From contig NZ_CP009282.1 in NCBI RefSeq assembly GCF_000758605.1, positions 682,001-746,000 on the forward strand: 64,000 nucleotides of DNA, read 5' to 3'. The notes under the pieces were generated by a model. That model was given only the letters and a program-made list of their open reading frames with translations. It ran no database searches and was not told the DNA's origin. Positions 43,475 through 52,423 of this stretch are shown here, one piece after another. How positions within the stretch are numbered: position 1 is the stretch's first letter; every line of letters starts with the position of its first letter. Both the position numbers and the translations under genes were made by a program. The stretch is from Paenibacillus sp. FSL R5-0912 (lineage in GTDB: Bacteria > Bacillota > Bacilli > Paenibacillales > Paenibacillaceae).

Positions 43475-45974
43475 GGTTACGCCAGCAGACTTAGGCGGCC
43501 CTATAATTTCATCAGGGGGCAGCAGGTTGCCGGAAACGGAAAGTACGGAGAACAGCTTCGCCGATAAAAGGGAGAGCAGTCCCCTGTATTATCGCGGGCT
43601 GTTCTCTTTGGCTATTATGGGAATGTTCACCCTGTGGCTGCTGCCGCTCAAGCGGCTGGCGGCATCGGCGGAGACCGCCGAGCTTCTGAAGCTCCTGATG
43701 CTCTCGGCTGCCGGACTGCTGTTATGGGGATGCATTCAGCTTCCTCGCCTTCTGCAGGCCTGCGGGCAGTTCCTCCTGATCTTCCTGACCTGGTTCTACC
43801 AGTGCGCGGCACAGGAGGGAACTGCCTGGCTGCGGCTCTATACAGCAGATATCCGTGAGGATGCCCTCCTGCTCCTGTCAGGCCGGATTTCTGCCTTAAG
43901 TGAGGACAGCCGGCTGCTGATTCTGGTGCTTGGCTGGGGCCTGTTAGTATCATCTGTCCAGCAACTGGCTCTGTACAGGGGAAGTATCACCTTATTTACA
44001 GGTGTAACCCTGGTATATCTGCTGGCGCTCGATATGGTCTATGCTGTCGATACGTCCGGTGATGTACTGGTCTCAGCAGGTCTGATTCTCTGGATGCGGT
44101 CATTAAGCGGACTGCTCCGTCTGCAGGAACGGACAGGAAGCCACGCTCTTCCTTACGCCCGCTGGGGAATATGGGCGCTCTCTACAGCGGTGGCCGTGAC
44201 GGTGGCAGCCTGGATAGGCGGGCAGGGAATTGGTGCCCGGCCGGTGGTCCCCATTACACTGCAGCCGGTTCTTAATAAGCTGGAGAATTGGGCGGAAACG
44301 CAAAGGCCCGGAGAATCTGCCGGACCTCAGGCTGCCAGCACCGGTTACAGTGCGGGAGACGGGGAGCTGGGAATGCCCTTGTCGCCAAGCAGAGAGGCCG
44401 TCTTTAGCGTAACCGCTGCACGTGCGTCCTACTGGCGGGGAGAAAGCGTGGCTTATTATGACGGCCGCCGCTGGATTAGAAGCGTGGCTTCCTATGAACC
44501 GCTTAATTTAACGAGCCTCCCGGTTGCGGAGCCGGAAGCGGCCGGGCCAGCGCCGCTCATTCAGCGGATTCAGTTCGCGAAGCCTTCATCCGGCGGGCTT
44601 CCTATCTTCAGCGCCGGCACGGCAGTCGATGTACAGAATATCCGGCTGGCCGATGGGAGCCAGCTTGGTTATGTGCTTGCGAACGGCGAGAAGAGCAGCT
44701 TCCGGCTACCGGAGATTTCCGGCTCTGCCAAGTTAACGGAATATACGGTGAAGTCCGTGCTTCCGGAAAGTGATCCGGCTGTGCTGCGCAAGCTGCAGGG
44801 GATTGATCCTGAGCGGGTGAGCAATCTGTATTTGCAGCTCCCCGCAGCCGTGCCGGAGCGGGTGAAGCTTCTGGCAGAGCAGCTTACCGCTGCTGCGGCT
44901 AACCGTTATGATGCCGCTGCTGCGGTTGCAGATTATTTGCAAACCGGCTACACCTACACCCTGCAGACCCGAGTGCCGCCGTCCGGTGCGGATTTCGCCG
45001 ACGATTTCCTCTTCGGGACCCGGCAGGGCTACTGCGTGCATTTCGCCACGGCAATGACAATCCTGCTGCGCAGCAGCGGCATTCCGGCCCGTTACGTCCA
45101 GGGCTACGGCCCGGGGACGCTTGTGGCCGGCTCCATGCCGCAGCGCTACAATGTGACCGGAGGCGATGCCCACGCCTGGGTCGAGGTCTATTTCCCCGGC
45201 GCCGGCTGGGTTCCCTTCGACCCCACGCCTGCTGCCTCCGCCGCTGCCGCAGGCGCGGTGGAGACGAATCTGGCGGCTGCCTCCGCGCCGCCGGGAGCCC
45301 GCATGTCCGCGGCGCAGCTCGCGGACGCTCTGTCCGCCGCCCTGCCGCAGGCGGGCGGCACAGCTCCGGCGCCGCTTGCCGCTGCGGCGCTGGGGCTGGC
45401 CGCCGCCATCCGCTGGCGGCGTTGCCTGGCCCTGCTGCCGGCGGTGCGCCGCGCCGGCAGATTAAGCCGTGAGCGGCAGCTTCGCGCCGCCGCTCTGGCC
45501 TGGCACGGGCTGGCGGCGCGGTATGGGCCGCCGCTGCCCGGGGTTACCGCCAGGGAGTACGCAGACTCCCTGGCCATTGAGGACGGGCGGCTTCGCGCCG
45601 CCGTCCGGGACTTCGTACGCCAGTGGGAAATCCTGGCGTACAGCGGATGCGCGGGCGGGCTTGCCGCGCGCGCGCATCCACCGCGCCGGGGCGCAGCCGT
45701 ATCGCTCCCGCAATCGCCGCGCCCCGGCGCAGCCGTCGCGGTCCCGCAGCCCCCGCGTCCTGGGGCAGCCGTCGCGGTCCCGCAGCCCCCGCGTCCTGAG
45801 GCAGCCGGCGCGGTTCTGCAATCGCCGTGCCCCGGCGCCTCGGAGGCGCACGCGCAGTCTCCGCGCTCCATTCCCACCTTGCGCTCCAGTGCTCCTGCCA
45901 AGGATGCGGAAGCCATTGACGCAGCCGCGTTCATTGCCAGATGTATGACGATTACATTCCGTCTGACCCGATAA
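43443..45974 (+). CDS. TgpA-like membrane transglutaminase (DUF3488 + transglutaminase core)
   Basis: 843 aa from ATG 43443 (GGGGGCGGAGTATT). About six N-terminal membrane segments (~50-245, DUF3488-like), a long extracytoplasmic region, and the transglutaminase core ~515-595: GTRQGYCVHFATAMTILLRSSGIPARYVQGYGPG (Cys), GDAHAWVEVYFPGAGWVPFDPTP (His, Asp). A further hydrophobic segment (~645) precedes a DUF4129-like cytoplasmic tail (RQLRAAALAWHGLAARYG). The tail carries a Pro/Arg/Ala tandem repeat coded by 36-bp DNA units. Coupled by overlap to DUF58. Confidence 0.88.
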   Translation: MDIRANRHPIRVTPADLGGPIISSGGSRLPETESTENSFADKRESSPLYYRGLFSLAIMGMFTLWLLPLKRLAASAETAELLKLLMLSAAGLLLWGCIQLPRLLQACGQFLLIFLTWFYQCAAQEGTAWLRLYTADIREDALLLLSGRISALSEDSRLLILVLGWGLLVSSVQQLALYRGSITLFTGVTLVYLLALDMVYAVDTSGDVLVSAGLILWMRSLSGLLRLQERTGSHALPYARWGIWALSTAVAVTVAAWIGGQGIGARPVVPITLQPVLNKLENWAETQRPGESAGPQAASTGYSAGDGELGMPLSPSREAVFSVTAARASYWRGESVAYYDGRRWIRSVASYEPLNLTSLPVAEPEAAGPAPLIQRIQFAKPSSGGLPIFSAGTAVDVQNIRLADGSQLGYVLANGEKSSFRLPEISGSAKLTEYTVKSVLPESDPAVLRKLQGIDPERVSNLYLQLPAAVPERVKLLAEQLTAAAANRYDAAAAVADYLQTGYTYTLQTRVPPSGADFADDFLFGTRQGYCVHFATAMTILLRSSGIPARYVQGYGPGTLVAGSMPQRYNVTGGDAHAWVEVYFPGAGWVPFDPTPAASAAAAGAVETNLAAASAPPGARMSAAQLADALSAALPQAGGTAPAPLAAAALGLAAAIRWRRCLALLPAVRRAGRLSRERQLRAAALAWHGLAARYGPPLPGVTAREYADSLAIEDGRLRAAVRDFVRQWEILAYSGCAGGLAARAHPPRRGAAVSLPQSPRPGAAVAVPQPPRPGAAVAVPQPPRPEAAGAVLQSPCPGASEAHAQSPRSIPTLRSSAPAKDAEAIDAAAFIARCMTITFRLTR
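45681..45860 (+). repeat. Five tandem 36-bp units inside the transglutaminase gene
   Basis: Units start at 45681, 45717, 45753, 45789 and 45825; the centre of the unit reads GCAGCCGTCGCGGTCCCGC. Units 2 and 3 are nearly identical, the others diverge. Each codes 12 residues close to RPGAAVAVPQPP. Length is a multiple of 3, so copy-number change keeps the frame. GC content is far above the surrounding genes. Confidence 0.9.
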
Positions 45975-45981
45975 GATAAGA

Positions 45982-46014
45982 GGCGTTCACTGCTAATGCA
46001 GCGGGCGCCTTTTC
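45982..46014 (+). terminator. Terminator after the transglutaminase gene
   Basis: ggcgttcactgc / gcagcgggcgcc, 12 positions with two G-U pairs and one mismatch, loop TAAT, then TTTT. Confidence 0.65.
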
Positions 46015-46617
46015 ATCATTTACATCAATATTTAAGTTGAACTTAGATGCCGACTGAATGCCTGCACGAAATACAACAATCTCCTCATAAAAACGAGCCA
46101 AATCAAAAACTGTTGCATAAAAAGCAGCATTTCCCCCGTAATCAGGCGGCTAAGCGCGTCAATTCCTGCATTTCATACAACAATTGTTACGAATCCCCCA
46201 GCATTCATGAATCCATGTTGTAATACTTACAACATTTAGCCCTTTCTTTGCAGGTGAAAATTAAGTGAGCTCACTTTGCGGCCGGGCGGTGCCCCGGAGA
46301 GTACAGCGTGACCCTTGGAGGGCTGCAAAAGTTTAGCTCTGGCGTATTAGTTGGTTTTCCGGCGAATTAGTTAGTTCATAGTCATTTTCCCGATGTACGC
46401 CCGCCGGCCAGCCCTCTGTTCTGTCCAGCATATGACGGCATTCCTGAAAGAGGAAATCACTTTTTGGCAACTATAACAGCAGACCTATCCTCACTCGGCT
46501 AAGGTGGAAGCGGATACGCATTCCAAGATCTGGATACTGTCTTTACAGGCTCCCCTAAATCGCCCCAGACCCCGTCACATATGGGAGAAATCCCCGAAGA
46601 CAAGACGTCTCCTTTCC
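46015..46617. other. 600-bp non-coding region with perfect palindromes
   Basis: No ORF of note. Contains AACAATTGTT (46179-46188); a 9-3-9 perfect inverted repeat with arm ATGTTGTAA at 46216-46236; and AAGTGAGCTCACTT (46263-46276), a 14-bp perfect palindrome of LacI-like half-site style. ATACAACAA-type words recur (46070s and 46170s), and GGCGWATTAGTTRGTT occurs twice at about 46342 and 46362. Could hold an unseen ncRNA or operator cluster. Confidence 0.5.
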
Positions 46618-46647
46618 TTGACGCTGAGAATTAACCATGAGTATAAT
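46618..46647 (+). promoter_or_regulatory. Sigma-A promoter of guaA
   Basis: TTGACG (46618-46623), 18-bp spacer, TATAAT (46642-46647). The predicted leader is only about 20 nt, so guaA has no room for a riboswitch and the long frame starting at 46504 is not real. Confidence 0.85.
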
Positions 46648-46674
46648 GAATCCAATAATCAAGGGAGGCAAGTA

Positions 46675-48213
46675 ATGAACAAGCCAAATGAAATTATCGT
46701 TGTTCTGGATTTCGGGGGACAGTATAACCAGCTTATCGCGCGCAGAATTAGGGACCTGGGGGTATACAGCGAGCTTCTGCCGTACAATACACCAATGGAG
46801 AAGATTAAGGCACTGTCGCCCAAAGGGATTATTTTCTCAGGCGGGCCAAGCAGTGTGTACGCTGAGGATGCACCACATGTAGATCCGGCGATTTATGAAC
46901 TCGGACTTCCGATCTTCGGAATCTGTTACGGGATGCAACTGATGGCCCAGCAGCAGGGCGGCAAGGTAGAACGCGCATCCAAGCGTGAATACGGCAAAGC
47001 GGATGTGGAATTCTCGCCAGGGTCCGTGCTTGCAGCAGGTCTTGAGAGCAATCAGACCGTATGGATGAGCCACGGCGACCATGTTGTGGAGCTTCCGGAA
47101 GGCTTTAAGCTGGATGCCGGGACAGAGAGTGCTCCAATCGCAGCTATGAGCAATGATGCACGCAAATTCTTCGCCGTACAGTTCCACCCTGAGGTGCGTC
47201 ACTCTGTGAACGGGAATGAGATGATTTCGAACTTCCTGTATGAGGTCTGCGGATGCGAGGGCAAATGGACGATGGAGTCGTTTATTGATGATGCCATTAA
47301 GGATATCCGCGACAAAGTCGGCGACAAAAAAGTGCTCTGCGCGCTCAGCGGCGGTGTAGATTCCTCTGTTGTGGCTATGCTGATTCACCGGGCCATCGGC
47401 GATCAGCTGACTTGTATGTTCATTGACCACGGCCTTCTGCGCAAAGGTGAAGCGGAGAGCGTTATGGAGACTTTTGTCGGCAAATTCGATATCCATGTGG
47501 TCAAAATCGACGCTCGTGACCGCTTCCTCGGCAAGCTGGCCGGTGTTTCCGATCCCGAACAGAAACGTAAGATCATCGGCAATGAATTCATTTATTGCTT
47601 CGACGAAGAATCGGCCAAGCTGGGTGATTTCGCATTCCTGGCGCAAGGCACACTGTATACAGATATCGTGGAGAGCGGTACAGCAACGGCTCAGACAATC
47701 AAGTCCCACCATAATGTAGGCGGGCTGCCTGAAGATATGAAATTCAGTCTGATCGAGCCGCTGAACACCCTGTTCAAGGATGAGGTCCGTAAACTGGGTG
47801 AAGAGCTCGGAATGCCGCATGCCATCGTTTGGCGTCAGCCTTTCCCGGGTCCGGGTCTGGCCATCCGTGTTCTGGGTGAAGTAACCGAAGAGAAGCTGAC
47901 TATTGTCCGTGATTCGGACTTTATCCTGCGTGAAGAGATTGCCAAAGCCGGTCTCGACCGCGAAATCTGGCAGTATTTCACCGCATTGCCTAACATGAAG
48001 AGTGTTGGTGTGATGGGCGACGAGCGTACGTATTCCTATACCGTAGGTATTCGTGCTGTAACTTCCATCGACGGAATGACGGCCGACTGGGCGCGTATTC
48101 CGTGGGATATTCTGGAGAAAATCTCCGTGCGCATCGTCAACGAGGTCGATAACGTAAACCGCATCGTGTACGATATTACTTCGAAGCCGCCTGCAACGAT
48201 CGAGTGGGAATAG
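46675..48213 (+). CDS. guaA: GMP synthase (glutamine-hydrolysing)
   Basis: 512 aa. Amination of XMP to GMP. Class I glutamine amidotransferase domain first: [34 protein letters not shown] (Cys nucleophile), VQFHPEV (His-x-Glu). Then the ATP-pyrophosphatase domain with P-loop [22 protein letters not shown], and the dimerisation domain ending in [17 protein letters not shown]. Start ATG 46675 with AAGGGAGGCAAGTA. Own promoter and terminator. Confidence 0.97.
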   Translation: MNKPNEIIVVLDFGGQYNQLIARRIRDLGVYSELLPYNTPMEKIKALSPKGIIFSGGPSSVYAEDAPHVDPAIYELGLPIFGICYGMQLMAQQQGGKVERASKREYGKADVEFSPGSVLAAGLESNQTVWMSHGDHVVELPEGFKLDAGTESAPIAAMSNDARKFFAVQFHPEVRHSVNGNEMISNFLYEVCGCEGKWTMESFIDDAIKDIRDKVGDKKVLCALSGGVDSSVVAMLIHRAIGDQLTCMFIDHGLLRKGEAESVMETFVGKFDIHVVKIDARDRFLGKLAGVSDPEQKRKIIGNEFIYCFDEESAKLGDFAFLAQGTLYTDIVESGTATAQTIKSHHNVGGLPEDMKFSLIEPLNTLFKDEVRKLGEELGMPHAIVWRQPFPGPGLAIRVLGEVTEEKLTIVRDSDFILREEIAKAGLDREIWQYFTALPNMKSVGVMGDERTYSYTVGIRAVTSIDGMTADWARIPWDILEKISVRIVNEVDNVNRIVYDITSKPPATIEWE

Positions 48214-48244
48214 TCTCAGCAGCAGCTGACTATAGAATTCCGGA

Positions 48245-48281
48245 GCCGGAACGCCTTCATTGGCGTTTTCGGTTTTTTTTG
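48245..48281 (+). terminator. Terminator after guaA
   Basis: gccggaacgcc / ggcgttttcggt hairpin (inner AACGCC/GGCGTT perfect) followed by eight Ts. Confidence 0.85.
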
Positions 48282-48429
48282 CTGATATAAGAGCAAGCCA
48301 CCCGGCTATGCCGCTTAGCGCTCCATCATACGTGTTTTAACCTGCTTAAGTACAGTACCGTCCGCGTTTATGCCGAGATGTTTGGCAGATCATCTCTGTA
48401 CCAAGCGGAATTTGTCATGAAAATGTTCG

Positions 48430-48473
48430 ATTTACGAACAATTGCATAAACCTTACGCTTAATGTTCGTATTT
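48430..48473. promoter_or_regulatory. PurR-type PurBox pair upstream of pbuG
   Basis: ATTTACGAACAAT (48430-48442) and, on the other strand, AAATACGAACATT (48473-48461) each match the PurBox AWWWCCGAACWWT with one mismatch and face each other 18 bp apart, as in Bacillus PurR control regions. A third half (AAATGTTCGATTT, 48421) makes the first box part of a TGTTCG/CGAACA palindrome. Confidence 0.65.
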
Positions 48474-48477
48474 ACCA

Positions 48478-48507
48478 TTGACAACCCATGTCATATACAC
48501 CTAAAAT
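48478..48507 (+). promoter_or_regulatory. Sigma-A promoter of pbuG
   Basis: TTGACA (48478-48483), 18-bp spacer, TAAAAT (48502-48507); starts 5 bp after the second PurBox. Confidence 0.8.
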
Positions 48508-48530
48508 GATAAAGCGCTACAGCAAATATA

Positions 48531-48600
48531 TATTCGTATAATTCCGGGGATTGGCCCGGAAGTCTCTACGAGGTCACCGTAATGACCTGGCTACGATTAA
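48531..48600 (+). ncRNA. Purine riboswitch aptamer, guanine type
   Basis: The xpt-like fold can be read directly: P1 TTCGTA...TACGA; TATAAT; P2 TCCGGGG/CCCGGA with the GGATTGG loop; J2/3 AGTCTCTAC; P3 GGTCA/TGACC with CCGTAA in its loop; J3/1 GGCTACG. The specificity base (48591) is C, which pairs with guanine/hypoxanthine rather than adenine. It sits in the pbuG leader, fitting guanine-controlled uptake. Confidence 0.92.
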
Positions 48601-48623
48601 GAAGAGCAGCTTACCTGGAATTC

Positions 48624-48662
48624 CGGTTAACACCGGATATGCCGGACAAGAACCTCTTTTTT
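48624..48662 (+). terminator. Probable riboswitch-controlled terminator
   Basis: GGTT (48625) pairs with AACC (48651), CCGG (48633) with CCGG (48642), followed by TCTTTTTT. A second GC hairpin (GCCGG ... CCGGC, 48666-48690) with TTTT follows, so the exact expression platform is uncertain. Confidence 0.5.
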
Positions 48663-48737
48663 CGGGCCGGTGTCTTCCCAGATGCCGGCTTTTCTGTTGC
48701 TGTGATGGCATAACATACACCTTAGGGGGAGAACAAT

Positions 48738-50138
48738 TTGAATCGCTTTTTCAAGTTGAAAGAGAACGGCACCACAGTACGCACAGAGATTATGGCCGGT
48801 TTGACTACGTTTATGGCAATGGCTTATATCCTATCGGTGAATCCCAGCACGTTGACTGCCTTCGGCCGGATTGATATGGGCTGGTATTCCGTATTCCTCG
48901 CTACGGCGCTGGCAGCTGGTATTTTCACAATTGCCATGGGATTATTCATTAACTTCCCGGTAGCTTTGGCACCAGGTATGGGCCTTAACGCATATTTTGC
49001 ATCCGTAGTATTGTCTTCAGCCACTACTGACCATGAGTTCACTTGGCAAATGGGGTTAACCGCTGTATTTATCTCCGGTATCATCTTCATTCTGCTGACC
49101 GTTACGCGGGTCCGGCAAATATTGCTCACTGCAATTCCTGACAGCCTGAAGCATGCCATCACGGTCGGTATCGGGATGTTCATCACCATTATCGGACTGA
49201 AGAACAGCGGACTGATGACGATCGGCGTTGAAGCCGGAAGCGACATTGCTGCTAATAAATTCACAGATGTCCTTTCCTTCGAAACTGTAATTCATATGGG
49301 CAGCCTGGAGAACACGAATGTTCAGCTCGTTATTATCGGACTGCTGCTGATCTCCATCCTGATGGTGCTGCGCGTCCGCGGCGCAATCCTGTTCGGTATT
49401 CTGGGTACCACGCTGGCTGCAATCCTGATGGGCGCTGTAGATTTCAGTTCGCTGAGTAATCCGCAGACCCCTTGGGTTCCTGACTTCACGCAACTCAACT
49501 TCTGGGAATTCGACTGGGAAGGCATTATGCACACCGGTATCGTTTCCGCAATTGCTACCTTCACCTTTGTAGAATTGTTTGATACCTTCGGTACACTTGT
49601 AGGTACTGCTGAACGTGCAGGAATCATGAAGGATGCTGAAGAAGGCAAAAGACGTGTTGGTAACGCCATGTTTGTAGATGCAGTAGCCGTTGCCGGTGGT
49701 GCGATGCTGGGTACTTCCACAACAACTGCTTATGTTGAGAGTGCTGCCGGTGTAGCTGAAGGCGGACGTACGGGTCTGACTGCAGTAACTACAGGCGTAT
49801 GCTTCCTGCTTGCCTTGTTCCTGGCTCCGGTTGTAGCGCTTATTCCCGGCCCTGCAACAGCCGCTGCACTGATTATTGTCGGTGTCCTGATGGCCCAGTC
49901 CATCCGCGACATTGATTTCCAGGATATGGTCCTGGCGATCCCGGCCTTCCTGACCTTTGTTATTATGCCTTTTACTTACAACATCGCTAACGGTATTTCG
50001 TTCGGGATTGTCACTTATGTTATTCTGGCTTGCGTAGCGAATCTGGCCGGCAAGAAGAAATATGATATCCACTGGATGATGTGGGTACTGGCTGTTCTGA
50101 TTATTCTGCGTTATGTTCTGATCGGCAGCCAAGGCTAA
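48738..50138 (+). CDS. pbuG: Hypoxanthine/guanine permease (NCS2 family)
   Basis: 466 aa from TTG 48738 (AGGGGGAGAACAAT before it). Integral membrane purine:cation symporter of the AzgA/PbuG branch: RTEIMAGLTTFMAMAYILSVNPSTL near the start; PVALAPGMGLNAYFASVV; TFVELFDTFGTLVGTAERAG; and SSTTTAYVESAAGVAEGGRTGLTAV, which is seen as GTSTTTAYVESAAG. About 12-14 membrane segments. Controlled both by PurBoxes at the promoter and by the guanine riboswitch in the leader. Confidence 0.94.
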   Translation: MNRFFKLKENGTTVRTEIMAGLTTFMAMAYILSVNPSTLTAFGRIDMGWYSVFLATALAAGIFTIAMGLFINFPVALAPGMGLNAYFASVVLSSATTDHEFTWQMGLTAVFISGIIFILLTVTRVRQILLTAIPDSLKHAITVGIGMFITIIGLKNSGLMTIGVEAGSDIAANKFTDVLSFETVIHMGSLENTNVQLVIIGLLLISILMVLRVRGAILFGILGTTLAAILMGAVDFSSLSNPQTPWVPDFTQLNFWEFDWEGIMHTGIVSAIATFTFVELFDTFGTLVGTAERAGIMKDAEEGKRRVGNAMFVDAVAVAGGAMLGTSTTTAYVESAAGVAEGGRTGLTAVTTGVCFLLALFLAPVVALIPGPATAAALIIVGVLMAQSIRDIDFQDMVLAIPAFLTFVIMPFTYNIANGISFGIVTYVILACVANLAGKKKYDIHWMMWVLAVLIILRYVLIGSQG

Positions 50139-50164
50139 GAGAGAACGACATCCGTCTTTAACTT

Positions 50165-50202
50165 AAACGGTTCCTTCATTAATATGAAGGGGCCGTTTTT
50201 TT
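50165..50202 (+). terminator. Terminator after pbuG
   Basis: aaacggttccttcat / atgaaggggccgttt with two G-U/mismatch positions, followed by TTTT. Confidence 0.8.
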
Positions 50203-50208
50203 ATAGAA

Positions 50209-50315
50209 ATATAAGAATTTATTTGCTTCACGCTATCAATTATCCTTCTATTTCTCGCTGAAACGGTACCGTCCTTATAAAAGGACGGCAAAGCCGTTTC
50301 TACTTGTTATAGAAA
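50209..50315 (+). repeat. ~100-bp hairpin repeat, copy B
   Basis: AATATAAGAATTTAT, ATTATCCTTCTATTTCTCGC, then nested hairpin GAAACGG - taCCGTCCTT - loop - AAGGACGG - caaag - CCGTTTC, and CTACTTGTTATAGAA. Same order as copy C at 57717 and, inverted, copy A at 18131. Not inside a gene. Confidence 0.8.
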
Positions 50316-50428
50316 TGTACAGGTTTCACTGGAGAATCCCTCATAGGGTGGCTGCAGCTGGGGGGAACTCTGCTTTACCCTTTTCTTCATCCAGTATTTA
50401 GATTATATTGTTGAAGAGGTGATAAACG

Positions 50429-52423
50429 TTGTCCGGCTTACTTACGAGAGCTTACAAGTCCTGCATGAACAATCCCTGGCCGTACCTTTTGTTTCTACTG
50501 GGGGCAATCGTTCGTATCATATACATAAATTCAATTCCTCCGGGACTGAACCAGGACGAAGCATCTATCGGCTATGATGCTTACGCCATTCTTCACTACG
50601 GGATGGACCGCAATGGTGTACATCTGCCCGTTCATCTTATCGCCTGGGGCAGCGGACAGAATGCGCTGTATGCCTACTTGTCCATGCCGTTTATTCTGCT
50701 GTTCGGCCTGACGCCGCTGTCTGTGCGGGCACTCAGTATGGTCATGGGCTTGCTGGCCATGATTTTCTTCTACCTGATTATGAAACGGCTGTCCGCCTCA
50801 TCCGGAGCAGGAATCGCAGCCATGTTCTTTATTGCGATTAATCCCTGGCATATTATGATGTCAAGGTGGGCGCTGGAATCGAATCTGTTTCCTACGATGA
50901 TTTTGATAGCTGTGTACCTTCTGCTAAGATCCTTCGACAATCCGAGATGGTTTTATGCGTTTGCCGGCATGCTGGCCCTCTCGCTGTATGCCTATGGAAC
51001 AGCTTACTTTTTTGTCCCGTTATTTGCACTTGGTACGGCAATTCTTCTATTGTATAGCAAGATGCTTAAGCTCCGGACTCTTGTGTGGAACAGCCTGCTG
51101 TTTGCAGCAATGGCCCTACCTATACTATTATTTATTGTTATTAACCGTTACGCTATGCCGGACATAGCCACTCCATTGTTCACTATTCCCAGGCTTACGA
51201 TGCCGCGTGTGGAGGAGATCTCATCCGTGTTCAGCGGACAGCTGGGGAGGGCAGCTGCGGATAACTTCAGTGCATTCAGCAAGCTTATGCTTAGCGGGAC
51301 TGACGGCTTGCCATGGAATTCAATTTCTCCTTATGGCTATGCGTACCCGATCGCGCTGCCCTTTGCGTTGCTGGGACTGGTTGTCCTTATACATTCATGG
51401 TGGACCAGGCGGCGGGAGAACGCAGGGTATGGAATCTTGCTGCTCTGGTTCCTGATTGCCGTGCTGATGGCGTTTATTACAAGTGTAAATATCAACCGGA
51501 TCAATATTATTTTCTATCCGTTCATCATGCTGGTAAGCGCCGGATTTGTGTGGCTTGCGGGGAGAGTCAAGGGGGCTGCTGTACTGGCCGCTGCAGTGTT
51601 TACAATATTTTTTGTCCTGTTCTCCAATGATTATTTCCGTGAGTTCCCCGGCCGGATCGGGCCGGCTTTTTATGATTCTTTCGGCGAGGCGGTGCAGTAT
51701 GCTTCCGAACACAGCCCGGGAGAAATCTATATTACCAATAATGTGAATATGCCATACATTTATGTGCTGTTCTATGAGCGGATCAATCCGCAGGACTTCC
51801 AGAATTCCGTCGTTTACGCCAATCCGGGAGAAGCTTTCCAGCGTGTATCCTCCTTTGGGAGATACAGATTTGACGATTTGAACATGGTGCCTGCCAATGC
51901 CGCATATATCTTTGGGAATAGCTCTCCGCTTCCTGCGGCAAGTGCAGCATATACAGTTAAGCGTTTCGCCAACTACAGTGTAATGCTTACTAATGACAAA
52001 GCGGACAGGCTTCCGGTAGCTCCGGAGAATCCCGCTGCTGAATTTAGGAATGGGGGGTTTGAAGAAGGAACTTCGGGCTGGACATTCACTGCGGGAACGG
52101 GAGTGGCTGATAATAAGCCTTACGCCGGAACTAGGCTGGCTTATCTTGATGCGGGAGCTGACAAAAGCGTGTCGCAGGTTTTTGCCGCGGCAGCCGGTGA
52201 CTACAAGCTGTCCGCCATGGTTAGTGCAGGCGGCAGCGGCGGCGGGAAGATCGGAATCCGTGCAGCCGGCACTTTGCTGGCAGAAGCCGAACTGCAGGCA
52301 GGGGAAGATTATCATCAGGTTACACTTCCTGTGGTCGCGCTGGAGCAGGGGATGCAGGCAGAAGTTTACATAACCGGCGGTAACGGCTGGATTAACATTG
52401 ACGAGGTGAGGGTGGAACGATGA
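50429..52423 (+). CDS. GT39/PMT_2-like membrane glycosyltransferase with C-terminal carbohydrate-binding-like domain
   Basis: 664 aa from TTG 50429 (GAGGTGATAAACG before it). About 11 membrane segments over ~15-395. The first outer loop has NQDEASIGYDAYAIL, the acidic pair and Tyr typical of lipid-phosphate-sugar-dependent (GT-C) transferases. After ~405 it is extracytoplasmic; residues ~540-664 form a jelly-roll-like module (FRNGGFEEGTSGWTF ... DYKLSAMVSAGGSGGGKIGIRAAG ... NGWINIDEVRVER) similar to CBM_4_9-type domains. Overlaps the next gene by 4 nt. Probably transfers a sugar to a surface polymer or protein. Confidence 0.75.
   Translation: MSGLLTRAYKSCMNNPWPYLLFLLGAIVRIIYINSIPPGLNQDEASIGYDAYAILHYGMDRNGVHLPVHLIAWGSGQNALYAYLSMPFILLFGLTPLSVRALSMVMGLLAMIFFYLIMKRLSASSGAGIAAMFFIAINPWHIMMSRWALESNLFPTMILIAVYLLLRSFDNPRWFYAFAGMLALSLYAYGTAYFFVPLFALGTAILLLYSKMLKLRTLVWNSLLFAAMALPILLFIVINRYAMPDIATPLFTIPRLTMPRVEEISSVFSGQLGRAAADNFSAFSKLMLSGTDGLPWNSISPYGYAYPIALPFALLGLVVLIHSWWTRRRENAGYGILLLWFLIAVLMAFITSVNINRINIIFYPFIMLVSAGFVWLAGRVKGAAVLAAAVFTIFFVLFSNDYFREFPGRIGPAFYDSFGEAVQYASEHSPGEIYITNNVNMPYIYVLFYERINPQDFQNSVVYANPGEAFQRVSSFGRYRFDDLNMVPANAAYIFGNSSPLPAASAAYTVKRFANYSVMLTNDKADRLPVAPENPAAEFRNGGFEEGTSGWTFTAGTGVADNKPYAGTRLAYLDAGADKSVSQVFAAAAGDYKLSAMVSAGGSGGGKIGIRAAGTLLAEAELQAGEDYHQVTLPVVALEQGMQAEVYITGGNGWINIDEVRVER

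Noticed and set aside
45188..45934. 248-aa antisense reading frame in the transglutaminase gene
   Set aside because: Very GC-rich codons keep the opposite strand open; low-complexity Ala/Arg content and no start signals.
46504..46674. N-terminal extension of GuaA
   Set aside because: The strong promoter (46618-46647) and the AAGGGAGG site point to ATG 46675, and the family starts there.
48551..48874. 107-aa reading frame in the pbuG leader
   Set aside because: It lies over the purine riboswitch, its terminator and the pbuG start in another frame.
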